Source: Tausonia pullulans (lineage: Eukaryota > Basidiomycota > Tremellomycetes > Cystofilobasidiales > Mrakiaceae). Taken from it: a stretch of 64,000 nucleotides of DNA. A model generated the notes under the pieces. The model ran no database searches, had not been told where the DNA came from, and saw nothing but the letters and a program-made list of their open reading frames with translations. Below are positions 22,901 to 33,498 of the stretch, piece by piece; the first letter of the stretch is position 1, and the number at the start of each line of letters is the position of its first letter. The translations under genes were made by a program, and so were the position numbers. The stretch covers positions 186,001 to 250,000 of the forward strand of contig OX637625.1 of assembly GCA_951802195.1 (NCBI GenBank), in the 5' to 3' direction.

Positions 22901-25083
22901 GTGTACCGCCGTGGTTGCCGACGGGCGTCACACTCAATCTAACACTCGTATCTGGATGTTCAGATCTACACCTCGTCCGAACGTCGTGTCATCAACACGG
23001 CCGACATTTTTGCCCGCGCGCTCCTTGACAAGGATAGCAGTTCGGGCTCATCCTCATCGACGAGCCTTGCGTCCGGCAAAGCCCCACTCGTCGACCATCT
23101 CATTCAGCGTCGGGACCTTCTCGACGACTCGAACGCGGCCAAGAGCCTCATGGACGGTGCATTCTCCGAGTCGAGCTCTGTTCAATCGTGGCATCTGGCT
23201 GAAGATCTGACATATTGTTGTCACCAGGCGTCAAGAAGAAGCTCAAGATCCTGCTTCGGCCTGGAGAGAGCGAGCGTCGGCCGGGACTCTACTGGCCAAA
23301 GGAGCTCAAGAAGGAGCCTGTTCAGGTCGTTCGAGTGCGTGGCTCGCTCACAGCTCTTCTCTCAAAGCCGTTATCGCTGACGGAAAGCTGTCGCTTCGAT
23401 AGGAGGTCGTGGAGATGATGACTGACATGCGGGAGATCCTGCTCGCCAATTTCAGCAACGGCAACGTCGACAAGATTTCCTCGCGATGGTGAGCAGCAGA
23501 GCTATCACCATCTGAATGGCATCTTCGAGCTGACGCATCCCTCGTTTGCTGCCCAAAGGTGCTCCGGCGACAGCCCAAGCCTCTTCAAGGAGCGCTGGGA
23601 GAAACTCTTCGAGGACTGGGTCGTAAGTCGCGACTTCTTCCGGGCCGCCTCTTCTAATGGAGCCGCGGTACTGATCTTGATGTATGGACCCAAAAACAGG
23701 GTGTCAAGCAGGAGAAGGTCAGTCCTCGTTGGCGGAGTTGGATTCCCGTTGCTTCCGCTGACTTGTTCGCCCTCCGGCACCAGTTTGACCCCTCCCGGGT
23801 GAGCATCAAGCGTCATCTCCATCGTCGAGATGGATGGGACTAACGCTTGATTTTGTTCTCTCCCAGGTTTCTGAGCTGTACGATTCTCTCAAAGTGAGGT
23901 TCACTCTACATGACGCGTTCTGCGCTCGCACAAGCTGATGAACCCTTCCGTGCTTCAGTACGACTCGCTTCACAACCGCGTCTTTCTCTTCGCCATCTTC
24001 GATCCGAACGGCGGCAAAGACCCCTCGGCGCCCAAGGACCGCCGGCTTCACGAGCTCGTCGACCGGGCCAAGGTGCGTTGCACATGTTGAATATCATGCG
24101 ACGAAGCTGACACGGGTCCTTACAGCTCCTCTTCGACCTCGTCGCTCCTCAAGAATACGGAGTATGTCCAAAATTTCCAACCTCTGTTCTGCTACCTGAG
24201 CTTATGCGTATTTCTCCATATAGATTGAGCCCGAGGAAAAGGAGGAGATCGGCCTTCTCACGTCGTTGCCCTTGCTTCGCAAGGTCGTTGAAGTCAGTGC
24301 TTCAACCCTTCATTTGGGCTCCCGTCAGGATGACGCTCACCCTTATTTGATTTATCTTCAGGATCTCGAGCATGCTCAGGCGAGCGACGAGTCTCATGCG
24401 TCATTCTACTTCACTAAGGAGTCACAGTGAGTGCTGTCAACGTCCACGACTCCGTCACGGTAGACCGATGGCTGACCCGCTCCCCTCCCGGTCTAGTATC
24501 TACACTTTTGTCAACCTCGTCCTAGCGTCCGGAATCCCGATGGACAAGAAAAAGAAGAGCATCGAGCTTGATTACGGTCTGTCCTCGCGCTCGAGCGTCT
24601 CAGCTGGGCGACCGCTGACCCTTTGCATACTCATTAGCCTCCCACATCACCTTCGAGCTCTACGAGCGTTCGACGCCCGGCCAATCCAAGAAAGAGTTTT
24701 CTCTTGGCATCGCGATCTCCGAAGGTGCTCACTCGCCTCAGATCCTTGACTCGTCGGTTGATGCCCGGCACTCACTCAATGTTCAACCGAGGCGCAAGCT
24801 CTGCTCGTATGTCATAGTTGCACGATGTCTTCGCTCAAGCCGGCTGACACAGTTGTTTTCCCGCCTCAGCCACATTCCCTACGACACGGCGATCACCGCG
24901 CTTAAGGCGTTCGAGAACAAGGCCAAGCAGCAGGACCTCGTCTTCTCGACGACTCCCCTCGAGGGAGAGTCCGTCTACTTCAAAGCCGATATCCAGGACG
25001 AGACGGAGATCCCTTTGAGCTTCTCCCGGTACAACGAGCCTCCCAGCAGCGTCAACAGCGACAAGGCTGGCGAAGTCTGGTAA
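19917..25083 (+). CDS. VIP1: Inositol hexakisphosphate/diphosphoinositol kinase Vip1 (PPIP5K)
   Basis: This is the bifunctional inositol pyrophosphate kinase/phosphatase (Asp1 in fission yeast), which makes 1-PP-InsP5 and InsP8 in the cytosol. The start [12 protein letters not shown] at 19917 opens a Ser-rich leader. The ATP-grasp kinase half then reads [94 protein letters not shown] and [14 protein letters not shown]. The histidine-acid-phosphatase-like half begins at [14 protein letters not shown] and continues through [14 protein letters not shown]-type sequence, [12 protein letters not shown] and FTKESHIYTFVNL. At least fifteen introns occur. The RHSDRTPK motif is split by introns around a 21-nt exon at 21974-21994. 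The stop TAA is at 25081-25083. Length and motif order fit the family well. Confidence 0.95.
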
Positions 25084-26320
25084 GAGAGCGTTTATCTATA
25101 TAGATTGGTATCATTATACTTCGTGTTCACAGAGAGCAAAGCGAGGAAGAGATAGAATGAGTGAGCTCCAGTGTGTCTCCCATCAGAATAACTCAAAAGA
25201 GGGCGACATCGGATGGGTCTGGCTGTAATGGTTGGACGGGAACATCTTTCACAGAAATAAGACGCAGACGGATGCCTAGTTTTGAGTGCGCCTACCAGCC
25301 ATCTTCCCTTTCAGTGTTAAGATCACCAAAAGGCTGAGGGTAACTCGACTCCAACCCGTCCCATGTGAACATACGGTTCGCCTCTCTCGCTACATGCAAA
25401 ACAGGCGACTGGCGGGCTATCCCAAGAAATTGGAGCCTCCCATGAATCTGCTGCTGTTGCTTGCACTTGCAGACAGCCAAGGTCAACGCCATATCTTCAA
25501 GCCTGCGTGTCGACTTGTGAGCCGAGCAGAACAGTGGCTCAAAGGATGGAACCTCGTCGTTCAGCACGCGAGCTAGGGCTTCCATTACCTGACGATGAAA
25601 GATCCCCTCTGAGACTTCTGTCCTGCCTTTAGCTAACGCAGCACTCCGCGACAGTCCTCGCCCGTGCTCCCATCCCTCGCAGCAGGCGTACCGGATCAAG
25701 TTACCCAGGCACAGCCAAGTATTTTTTCACCTGACCTGCACATCTTACATCTTGACTCAGGCGTCTCATTCAAAGCAAACACGTGCGATCAAGGCCGAAA
25801 TACACGATCAGGACTCAGAGGTCGGGCCGATGCTACGCCATCCCTTCAAATCCGACGGAAGTGCGCCGGCCCGTTCATATCTGGCAGTCTGCCCGTATCA
25901 GGAAGTGGCAGCGCAATTGCAGAGCTTGAATCGTGGTTTATTTTCTCTCGTGCGTCTGTTTTCCTGAACACAGGTTCACGACCCGCCCGCTTGTTATTGA
26001 TGCCATCGCGAGACGGAGGGTGGAGCGAATGAGAGACCAGCCCGTTGATGATGCTGCTGCAGATAGCAGGACAACGCAGAATGCAGGAAAAATGGAGTGC
26101 AAGAAGATACACAGATGCCAGTTGAAATGCAAGATCGAGAAAGACCAGGAGCAATGGAAGGCAGCAAACAAGGGAGAGCTTCAACGTCCGTAGTCGTACT
26201 TCTCGAAGAAGCTGGAACAAGCCAGGAAGCCAGATCAGCAAGAGAGATCAGAAAAATAGAAGGACTGAAGAACTGACGTCTTCGCGTCCTTCGTCTTAAT
26301 ACAAGGAAAGGTAAGTAACA
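25084..26320. other. Intergenic between VIP1 and CAF16 (convergent)
   Basis: The two neighbouring genes converge here. The longest frames (minus 25292-25699, plus 25664-26032) have no family motif, and neither shows a clear start context or splice pattern. I see no gene, repeat or RNA I can support. Confidence 0.4.
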
Positions 26321-27601
26321 TCAGTCTTTCGCTTTCCCTTTCACTCTGTCAACGGGGTTACTCACCTCGGCCCTCGCACCCCTCTGCTTCGACCCCTTCT
26401 CCTTCTCCATCTTCTTTCGCAGGTCGCGGTCCTCTCTGAGCCAACCGAGGGCAATGCCGAGCAGCGACGACGCCCCCGCAGGTGAGCCCACAGCCGCACG
26501 CGAGGCCTCGTCAGCTGGGAGAGGCCACTGGAGGGGCTTGATGGGCGTCCGGCCGAGCTGCATGTGGATGACTTGAGTCGGAAAGATGTCGAGGCCATCG
26601 AAGATGTGCGTGCCTGGGATGTGAAAGTTGCATAAGCCCCTGAGAAAATCTCCGCAGCAAGAGGCCAGAGATGCACAGTAGACTATGGTTGCGTTCCGAG
26701 CCTTGGACTCCTCGATGAGGAAGTCCATAAGATCACCGCGGACAAGGACGTCGAGGTCGACGGTGACCTCATCGAGGAGGAGGATGTCCCAAGGCGCCTG
26801 TCCAAGCGGGAGGAGTCAGCGACTTCTCTTCAACGCACAATGCGACTTTCGGCTACATACCATGAGGCCCATGACAAGCTGAACTCGCCGACGCTCTCCG
26901 TCTGAGATCTGGTGCATGTGCCTGTCGATCCAAAGGCCAGGACGCGCGGCTGTCAGCTTCGACGCGTCCTGCTCCACCAACCATGCTCGTCGGTGACAGC
27001 AACAAAGACAGCACACCAGACCACCTCACCAGTCAAGATCGACGTCCAGGATGTCGAGAAGCCTGTCCCTGCGCTCCTTGTGCCTATATCCTCCAACCGA
27101 GTCAAGGAAGTGCGAGACGACAATGTCTCCCCGAACAACTGGGTTCATCGCCCACTCAGTGCCGAGGTCTAAGTGAAGTTCCGTCAGCAGTAGCCCGTAG
27201 CTGTCTTGCTTGAACGTGTGAGAGAAAATTATGACGCACAGGTGACGCCCTGTGGTGGCGACCGGAAGCAGTCCTGGCCAAGGAGAAGGGCAGTCGTGTT
27301 CTTGTCGTTGACGAGGCGCTTGCCGGCAAGGATGCGAAGGAGAGTCGATTTTCCGGCACCTATAGGCAAACGACGTCAACGAGCTCGGTTAGAAACTCTG
27401 AAAGTCACACACGAGACAAACCGGGAGAAGGGCGGAGAGATAAGGTGTTTGTTAGGACGGACCGTTAGCACCGATGACGAGGATGCGTTCGCCCTGGGGG
27501 ATGACGAGCTCCACGTCGAAGAGAGCGTTCTCATCCTGGTAGGCAAAGTTGAGATTGCGAACGTCGATGGCGAGCTGGTCGGGGTCTTTGTTCACGGCCA
27601 T
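26321..27601 (-). CDS. CAF16: Soluble ABC ATPase of the Caf16 type (CCR4-NOT associated)
   Basis: This is a single-domain, non-membrane ABC ATPase. In yeast, Caf16 associates with the CCR4-NOT complex. The start MAVNKDPDQLAIDVRNL is at 27601. The Walker A motif IGANGAGKSTLLRIL is split by an intron after the second GxN triplet. The ABC signature appears in its Caf16 form, ISDGERRRVQLVMGL, in place of LSGGQ. Walker B reads WDILLLDEVTVDLD. The family hallmark THIFDGLDIFPTQVIHM follows, joined across an intron to ATIVYC. A basic tail (RKKMEKEKGSKQRGA) ends the protein. About five introns are needed. There is no transmembrane segment, which rules out an ordinary transporter. The gene is separated by 435 bp from the TVP38 gene on the same strand. 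Confidence 0.92.
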
Positions 27602-28036
27602 AGTACTTCAAAAGAGAGGAAAGGTGGGCGTTTGGGGGAAAGAAAGAAGGCAGCGGCGTTGAATCGAAATCGAAATCGCGCTGAAGCCCGGATCGGCCGA
27701 GTCCAGACGCAATCGGGTCCTCCTCTTCCCCTTCTTTGGGCTTCAGGTGACGAATCAGACGGTTGGTCAATGCGAAACATGTGCTTCCACATCGTCGTGT
27801 ATTTCAAGGGCGCGGGGGGATAAAGAGAGGTAGTTTGTTCCGACGAGTCTGAGCAGAAGATGGGAGAAGGCGCCCTTCTGCCCCGGAAACGAAGGAGACT
27901 GCTCGCGCTCGATGACATTTTGAGTCGATGAACCCGGCTCGGAGCAAAACATAACAACGATAGAAATCCAAGAGATGGTGGTACAAAAATGTGTGACGAG
28001 TGAGTGTTGCGTGTGCGGGCTGGCGGAGCTAGCTAG
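27602..28036. other. Intergenic between TVP38-family gene and CAF16
   Basis: This short stretch holds the CAF16 promoter (CAF16 is on the minus strand) and the 3' end of the TVP38 gene. Several overlapping minus-strand frames occur, but none has a recognised motif. Confidence 0.4.
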
Positions 28037-30254
28037 CTATCCGACCGCCCTTCCTATTCCTCCTCCTGACCCTCCTCCTCCGCCAAGCACTCCAACGACC
28101 TCCTCCATCCCACTGACGCTCAAAGGCCTACCTCCATGCTGCCGCCCCTCGGCCGACTCCTTGAGGACGCGCCCGACGGCTTGTCCGACGAGTCGCTCAT
28201 GAACGAGCTCCAACTCCGACATCTCCTCACTGCTGCCGTCGCCGTCGCCGTTGCCGCTTGGGTCCGTTGTCGGAAGACGTGTATAGGCGGACGAGGGAAT
28301 GACGGGCGAGTCTGGGGCGGAGATAGTCGTTTGGTCGACGGCGCGCCGGGCGACAAGAGTGAGGTAGATAAAGAGCGCGATACAAAGGCTAAGGTGCATC
28401 GCGAGTGTCACTACGGGTGTGCAAGTAAGTTTGAGGGAGGACTCGCGGGCTCACCCAATGCCGATGATTGACCAGGCCTTGCGAAGCATCTCGCCCTGGG
28501 CCTCTTCCGGAGTGAGCTCCCGTGTCGGCGCAGAAGACTCGTTGTCTCCAGTCGACGACTCAGCGTCTGAGCCCGAATTGGCATGGTAGCCCGACCAGTC
28601 GTGAATCGAGGCCCCGATCGTTGTATGGATGATGAGTTTCAAGAGCGAAACTGCGGTAATACCCGAGTACATCTTGAGGGAAAGCGTCCTGGAGCTGGCA
28701 AGGAGCGTGTTCATGACGTTGTAAGGGTACGGCGCAAGCCGAATGAGGAAGAGCAGCGAGGGCTTGCGCTCGATGGCATGGATGACGCGTGCCAAGGAGG
28801 GGGAACGAGAGAGACTAATGGTCGTCCAGGGTCAGTATGACGGGGGTGGATGTCTTTAGATGAAGAAAGAGGCGCACAGGCGAATCATGGTGGTGCGGAA
28901 GAGGGAGCGAGAAAGGAGGAAGACGACGATGGCTCCCTTAAGGAGAGAGAAACTCCCGCTTCAGTCAAGCAGAGAGAGAGAGCATCCGAGACGACCAGTG
29001 GACTCACCGACAAGGCGGACAGATACGAGATGATAAAGCCGACCCAGGCACCAAAGGCATAGCCCTGAAACAAATCGTAAGGGGAAGCAAAGTGATAAGA
29101 ACGCCAGGTCCTAAGTGAAGGTCGGTCGCTTGAAACCTGCCTCCGCCCGCCACCAGCACGAGTTGAGGCAGATGCCGCAGCGATGACTGCGGGTGACAAG
29201 CAGACACGCACGGAAAGGATGATGAGGGTCGAGTATAGAGGCAGAGGAGGGATGGTGGTGAGGAAGATAAGGAGGCCTATCAGGGTTGAATGTGAAGATG
29301 AAGGAGAAGAGGGAGGGTCAGCTCTTAGACCCTCGGTCATGCGCGAACAGGAAGGCTCAGGCGAGAGGGGGAATTGGGGGAGCCCTCGTTTCCTTCACTG
29401 TCCCCGGTCGACGCCGCCGTTCTTTCCAATCCTCTTCATACAGCCCGAGGACGCACCCATGGTCACCCTACCCCAGAAGCCCATCGCGGCGAGCATAACA
29501 GAGAGCGAATCCAGGCCTAGAGAACGCCGGAATGGCTCAGCTGATGGGAGGGACGATAGCTGAGAATCTGGCCGGATGACGCACCGCTCCAGAGCTCTTC
29601 TCGCCAAAACGTGAACGCACAGACGAACCCAAGGCTCATCGCGCCCCAGCAAGCGAACGGAACGTAAGGCGTCAGTCCGACGGGCACCTGGAGCTGGCCT
29701 GTCGCCGGGCTCCGGCAGCAGGCAAGCTGGCGACCGAGCCACGTCGTCGGCGGTGCCGGGACGAGGTGCGAGTGATAGGAGACGAGCTGGGGCCGTGCCG
29801 TCGACGCCTGGCCGGACAGCGAGTGCGTCGGAGTGTGCGACTGCCGGAGAGCATGCTGCTGGTGGGCAAGATGCGGAGTGGGCGAGAAGGACGCGAATCG
29901 GTTGATCGGCGATGAGGCCGGGGAGTCGTCGTCCACGGCAGTCCGAGCGCGCGAGGAAGAGACGACAACTGCGCTCTCGAGGACGCCAGCCGAGTGCGAG
30001 GATCCGGCAGGCGAGTTTGAGAGCGAGCTCGTATCAAGCGCCAGCGGCGGGGGACGGTTTGAGACCGTCCCGGGTGCCGGTAGTGATGGTGTCGGGTGAT
30101 GTTGGCTAGGAGGCGGGGTCGACTTGGGTCGATGTTGGTTGGCGAGTAAGGGCGTCGGCTGGCCGAATGTGCTCGTGCCCGTGGGCGAGGCCGGCCGGGA
30201 GTTCGGGTTGGACTTTGGCATGTCGAAGAGGATGAGCGGTGCGGAGGGTGCCAT
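28037..30254 (-). CDS. TVP38: TVP38/TMEM64-family (SNARE-associated Golgi) membrane protein
   Basis: This is a polytopic membrane protein of the SNARE-associated/VTT family (DedA-like), placed in the Golgi or late secretory membranes in yeast. The long N-terminus (residues 1 to about 200) is Ser/Pro-rich and disordered. The core has hydrophobic segments such as VPFACWGAMSLGFVCAFTFW, LIGLLIFLTTIPPLPLYSTL and GYAFGAWVGFIISYLSAL. The family signature FLIRLAPYPYNVMNTLLA and LKLIIHTTIGASIHD lies at 28600-28760. The last membrane helix (HLSLCIALFIYLTLVAR) is on the final exon, which joins at G|TGACACTC after an intron containing 28450. The tail is hydrophilic. The ATG at 30254 (MAPSAPLILFDMPKS) has a good context; a second Met 11 codons on is an alternative. 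At least five introns are present. Confidence 0.88.
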
Positions 30255-30725
30255 CCTGGACGGGCGGGCAGGCTTGATGAGCTCGAGGAAGGTCGTCGGA
30301 GGGAAGAACGAGGGGGAGTTCGTTCTGCCTGAAACCACGAGGCGAGGGGACCAATACGGCAACAACGGGCCGAAGTTGTTTCGCGCGCATGGTTTCTTTC
30401 ATGCGAGGCCGTTTTCACTATTTTTGCCTGCGCGCTCACTATGCTAGAACCGAGCTTTCCCCTGAGCCCCCTTTAGTGCGAATGCCGCCCGCCTTACGTG
30501 CATTCAACTGTCACTTTCTCTCACTCGCCATCGCTAGTGGTCGCTTCACACGTGAAGATGCTCTATCTATTGCTCTTTTCACGCGGCCTGCAAATCCTCG
30601 AGCTTGCATCTATCCGGACGTCTCTCGACGTCCGCTGCTATATTTCGACAAAGCTGGATTACTTGCCTCTGGGGCCGCCGCGAGCTTCGGATTTCTACCT
30701 GTCACATCACAATGTTCCCAAGGAG
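30255..30725. other. Intergenic between POLI and the TVP38-family gene
   Basis: This is the upstream region of the TVP38-family gene (minus strand) and the downstream end of POLI. A plus-strand open frame here lacks any family motif. No other signal is seen. Confidence 0.4.
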
Positions 30726-33114
30726 TCATCCATTACTCTCCACCTCCCCCTCATGAAACGCTGCGTGCGCTTGTAGACTGAAATCAAAGAGCTGCGCCCC
30801 ACATCTCGAGCACTGAAACGTCTCGAGCGCGCCACCCTCCCCATCGCTCGCCCACTCGGTTAGATCTTCGTCCCCTAGTGAGACCGAAGCCGAATCATCC
30901 TCATCAACCGGCTCATCAGCCCTAAAGCTCTGCTCTTCTGCTTCAAGCAGGTCCACTACCTCAAACGGTAAACCTGCCGTTTCCTCCAGTCGCTGTCGCT
31001 TCACCGGTCTTGCAGTTCCTGCGTCTCTGGAAATAAGGTCGTCTTCCGTAATACCGTAACTATCCAGGACCTCCGCCCGCAGATCTGCGGGTAACTCAGC
31101 GAGAACGGCCAGGTCGATGTTCAGAAAGCCGGGGTCGATGAGCGCCCGCTGCTTGCCATTGTGCGTCGAGGACGAGGAGGATTGCGAAGGGTGTTTGAGG
31201 ACGTTGGTGAAGGATGAAAAGGTCGACAGCCGTGTCCATGAGCCGAGGGATGGTGGCGGGGGCTCAGTAGACATCGATGTGGCGGCGACGTTGATACTGA
31301 ACGACGAAAAAGGGACGTCAGCTCCGTTTTGACATCTGTCATTCTTTGACACCCACATGTACAACGTGATCCCCTTGTCCCATTCCCGCGCACCCGAAAG
31401 CAAGCCCTTCAGGAGCGTTCCAAGCACTCCAACTAGCCCTTGCGAAGCAGAAAAAGAAGCACCGTCTTCCTCGCTGCTTCGTCCAAAGACGAGCCGATCT
31501 GCACGAGCCTCAACTGGAGTTCCTAGGTCAAGCGCCCACCCGGGCAGCGGGGCACTTTTCGACTCTCGGCCGTGCGGGCTGTCCCATGCCTTGCGGACGG
31601 ACAGTCGGACTTGTTGCGGCCAGCGGACCCATCTCCTCGATGCTGCCGAGGCAGACGAGACGGCGGCAATGGTGACCTCGTTCTCCAGCCGACGGAGCAA
31701 GCTCCGTGTGAGTCGCCTCAGCTCGTCCTTCAACCGTGGGAGGTTGAACCCGGGGTCGGCAGCGTAGGAGTCCTCAACCGAGATCTGGGCGGGAAACTCT
31801 GGCGAGGGCTTGACAGAGTCGTCGTCGACGCCGTGAAGCAGGCCCCAGAAGATCGCTCCTAACCGCGCGGAGAAGATCCGTTCGAAATCTGCGAGAGAAA
31901 AGAATGTCCGAGCTTCGAGGATGGTGAGGCGATCGAGAGGACCTTGGTGGTGCGATTGGAGAGATGGCAAGGGGGTGCCCGAACGAGAGGCGAGGAGCTT
32001 TTGGAGTACAACGGAACCAAAGCCAGGGAGTTTGCGGAGATCCAGCGGATCGAGGAATGCTTGGATGGCGGTCGACGGCTGCGACGCCGAGGGATGGGGG
32101 GATGGATGAGGTGGGGGGGAGGCCGGGAAGCTTGTCTGATCCGCCGGTTTATGTGTTGCAGCAATGAGTTTCGAGAGTGTCCTGGTTGTTACGACGAAGC
32201 GTTAATTCAGAGGGAGATCAGAGTTACGGCCAGGGAGAGACAAGTCGCTCACTTAGAGAACGAGACACCAGCAGAAGACGTGAGCCCGATCTGCTCGTGG
32301 ACCTGAGTCCGGAGATAGAGTGCGACATGAGAGCCGATCTGAAGGTGCTCCCAACGTTCAAATCGCACGCGCGGCAAAGAGTCTAGCATGACCTGACCTG
32401 CCCACGTCCCCGGCTGGTACCAAAAGCCCTTCCCGACACCTTTAAACGAGAACCACAACTCAGTCTCGCTTTCGCTGAGCTGCCGATGCCTGGCTTGACC
32501 GGCAAACGCTTCTGAGCGATGGGCGGCCACCAGGGGGGTGATGTCGCAGAAGAGCTCGTCCATGCCAAGCTTCTCAACTGGTTCCCCGAAGAGAGAGCGA
32601 GCCAGCTCAAAGACCCGGCGAGAATAGGCTCGGTAGAGGGTGAGATCTTCGCCGGAGACGATGGCGAGCTGATGAGGTAGGTGCAGCGTCGACGCGTCAC
32701 TGGACTGCTCGCAGCGGAACGATCGGAGAGGAGATATCCCACCTCAGGACCTGCATGGTCACCTTAAATTAGATCTCCCTGTCCATGTCGTTGTTCTTTG
32801 GTCTCCCGCGACGTGCTCACAGTGTTTAAGAGCTTCTTTGACCGGCATGAGCTTGTCGACGCCTTTCTCCCTCGCCTCATAGGAGCAGGTCGCAAGAATC
32901 CCCTTTTGCTTGATTCCGACCGGCCTGCCAATCAGTGATGGGTCCCGCAGACGCTCACATCCGACATACTGTGGATCAATGAGAGGTTAACTTTGTGTCA
33001 GCGAAAGCGAGACCCGTCTGCTCGAGCCGGAGCTTTGACTCGACGAGTTGGTGCTAAATTCACAAAGTTGTCCAGATCCAGAGCGATGATCACCCGCCGG
33101 TCGTTTGAGCTCAT
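30726..33114 (-). CDS. POLI: Y-family DNA polymerase iota with UBM and UBZ-like zinc finger
   Basis: This is a translesion polymerase of the iota branch, acting at damaged replication forks. Exon 1 (33114-33064) encodes MSSNDRRVIIALDLDNF and joins YVGCERLRDPSLIG. The iota-type block GIKQKGILATCSYEAREKG is followed by LMPVKEALKHCPE, AIVSGEDLTLYR and KLGMDELFCDIT, which holds the catalytic Asp/Glu. Next come GLTSSAGVSFSKTLSKLI and the hairpin LRKLPGFGSV. The little-finger region fills the large exon to about 31300. Near the end, 31062-31121 encodes a ubiquitin-binding motif (IDLAVLAELPADLRAEVL). The C-terminus at 30750-30818 carries CSRCG...HAAFH, a UBZ3-like C2H2 finger as in polymerase eta. 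Block similarity (KQK, VSGEDLT) favours iota over eta. About six introns are used. Confidence 0.9.
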
Positions 33115-33498
33115 CGAGATTGTCCAGTCAACGTCCGGACGTCAAGCAGAAAAGAGGGGGATGATTCGGGGGGCGGTTGGCAGCAGAGCCTGAGAACGGC
33201 GCGTCGATTGACCCTCAGCCTGAGTGAGTGCCAGTGGGAGCGTCGCGTTCCATCGTGTTTCACCGCCAGCTTCGCCCTCCCATACTTCTGAACAAAAATC
33301 TAATGCACTCTCGATCTTCATTTCTCGTATTGTTTGATTCTCCTTCGAGTGACGGATTGGACGGAGCTTGCGCATGGCCCTTGCCGTTGCTCTCACCGCG
33401 CATGGCTGAGCTACCCCCGTCCGACCCGGACTTTGACACCCCAACCACCAACGGCGCTCGCCCCGACACTCGTCTCCTCCCTACTCCAACGCGACGCG
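33115..33498. promoter_or_regulatory. Divergent promoter region, POLI / mitochondrial OB protein
   Basis: The two genes start 384 bp apart in opposite directions, so this stretch must hold both promoters and leaders. It is moderately GC-rich with C/T runs on the + strand close to the 33499 start. I see no definite TATA box. Confidence 0.5.

Noticed and set aside
25292-25699. Minus-strand frame of 135 codons
   Set aside because: No domain, no conserved neighbour exons and no good start context; kept as intergenic.
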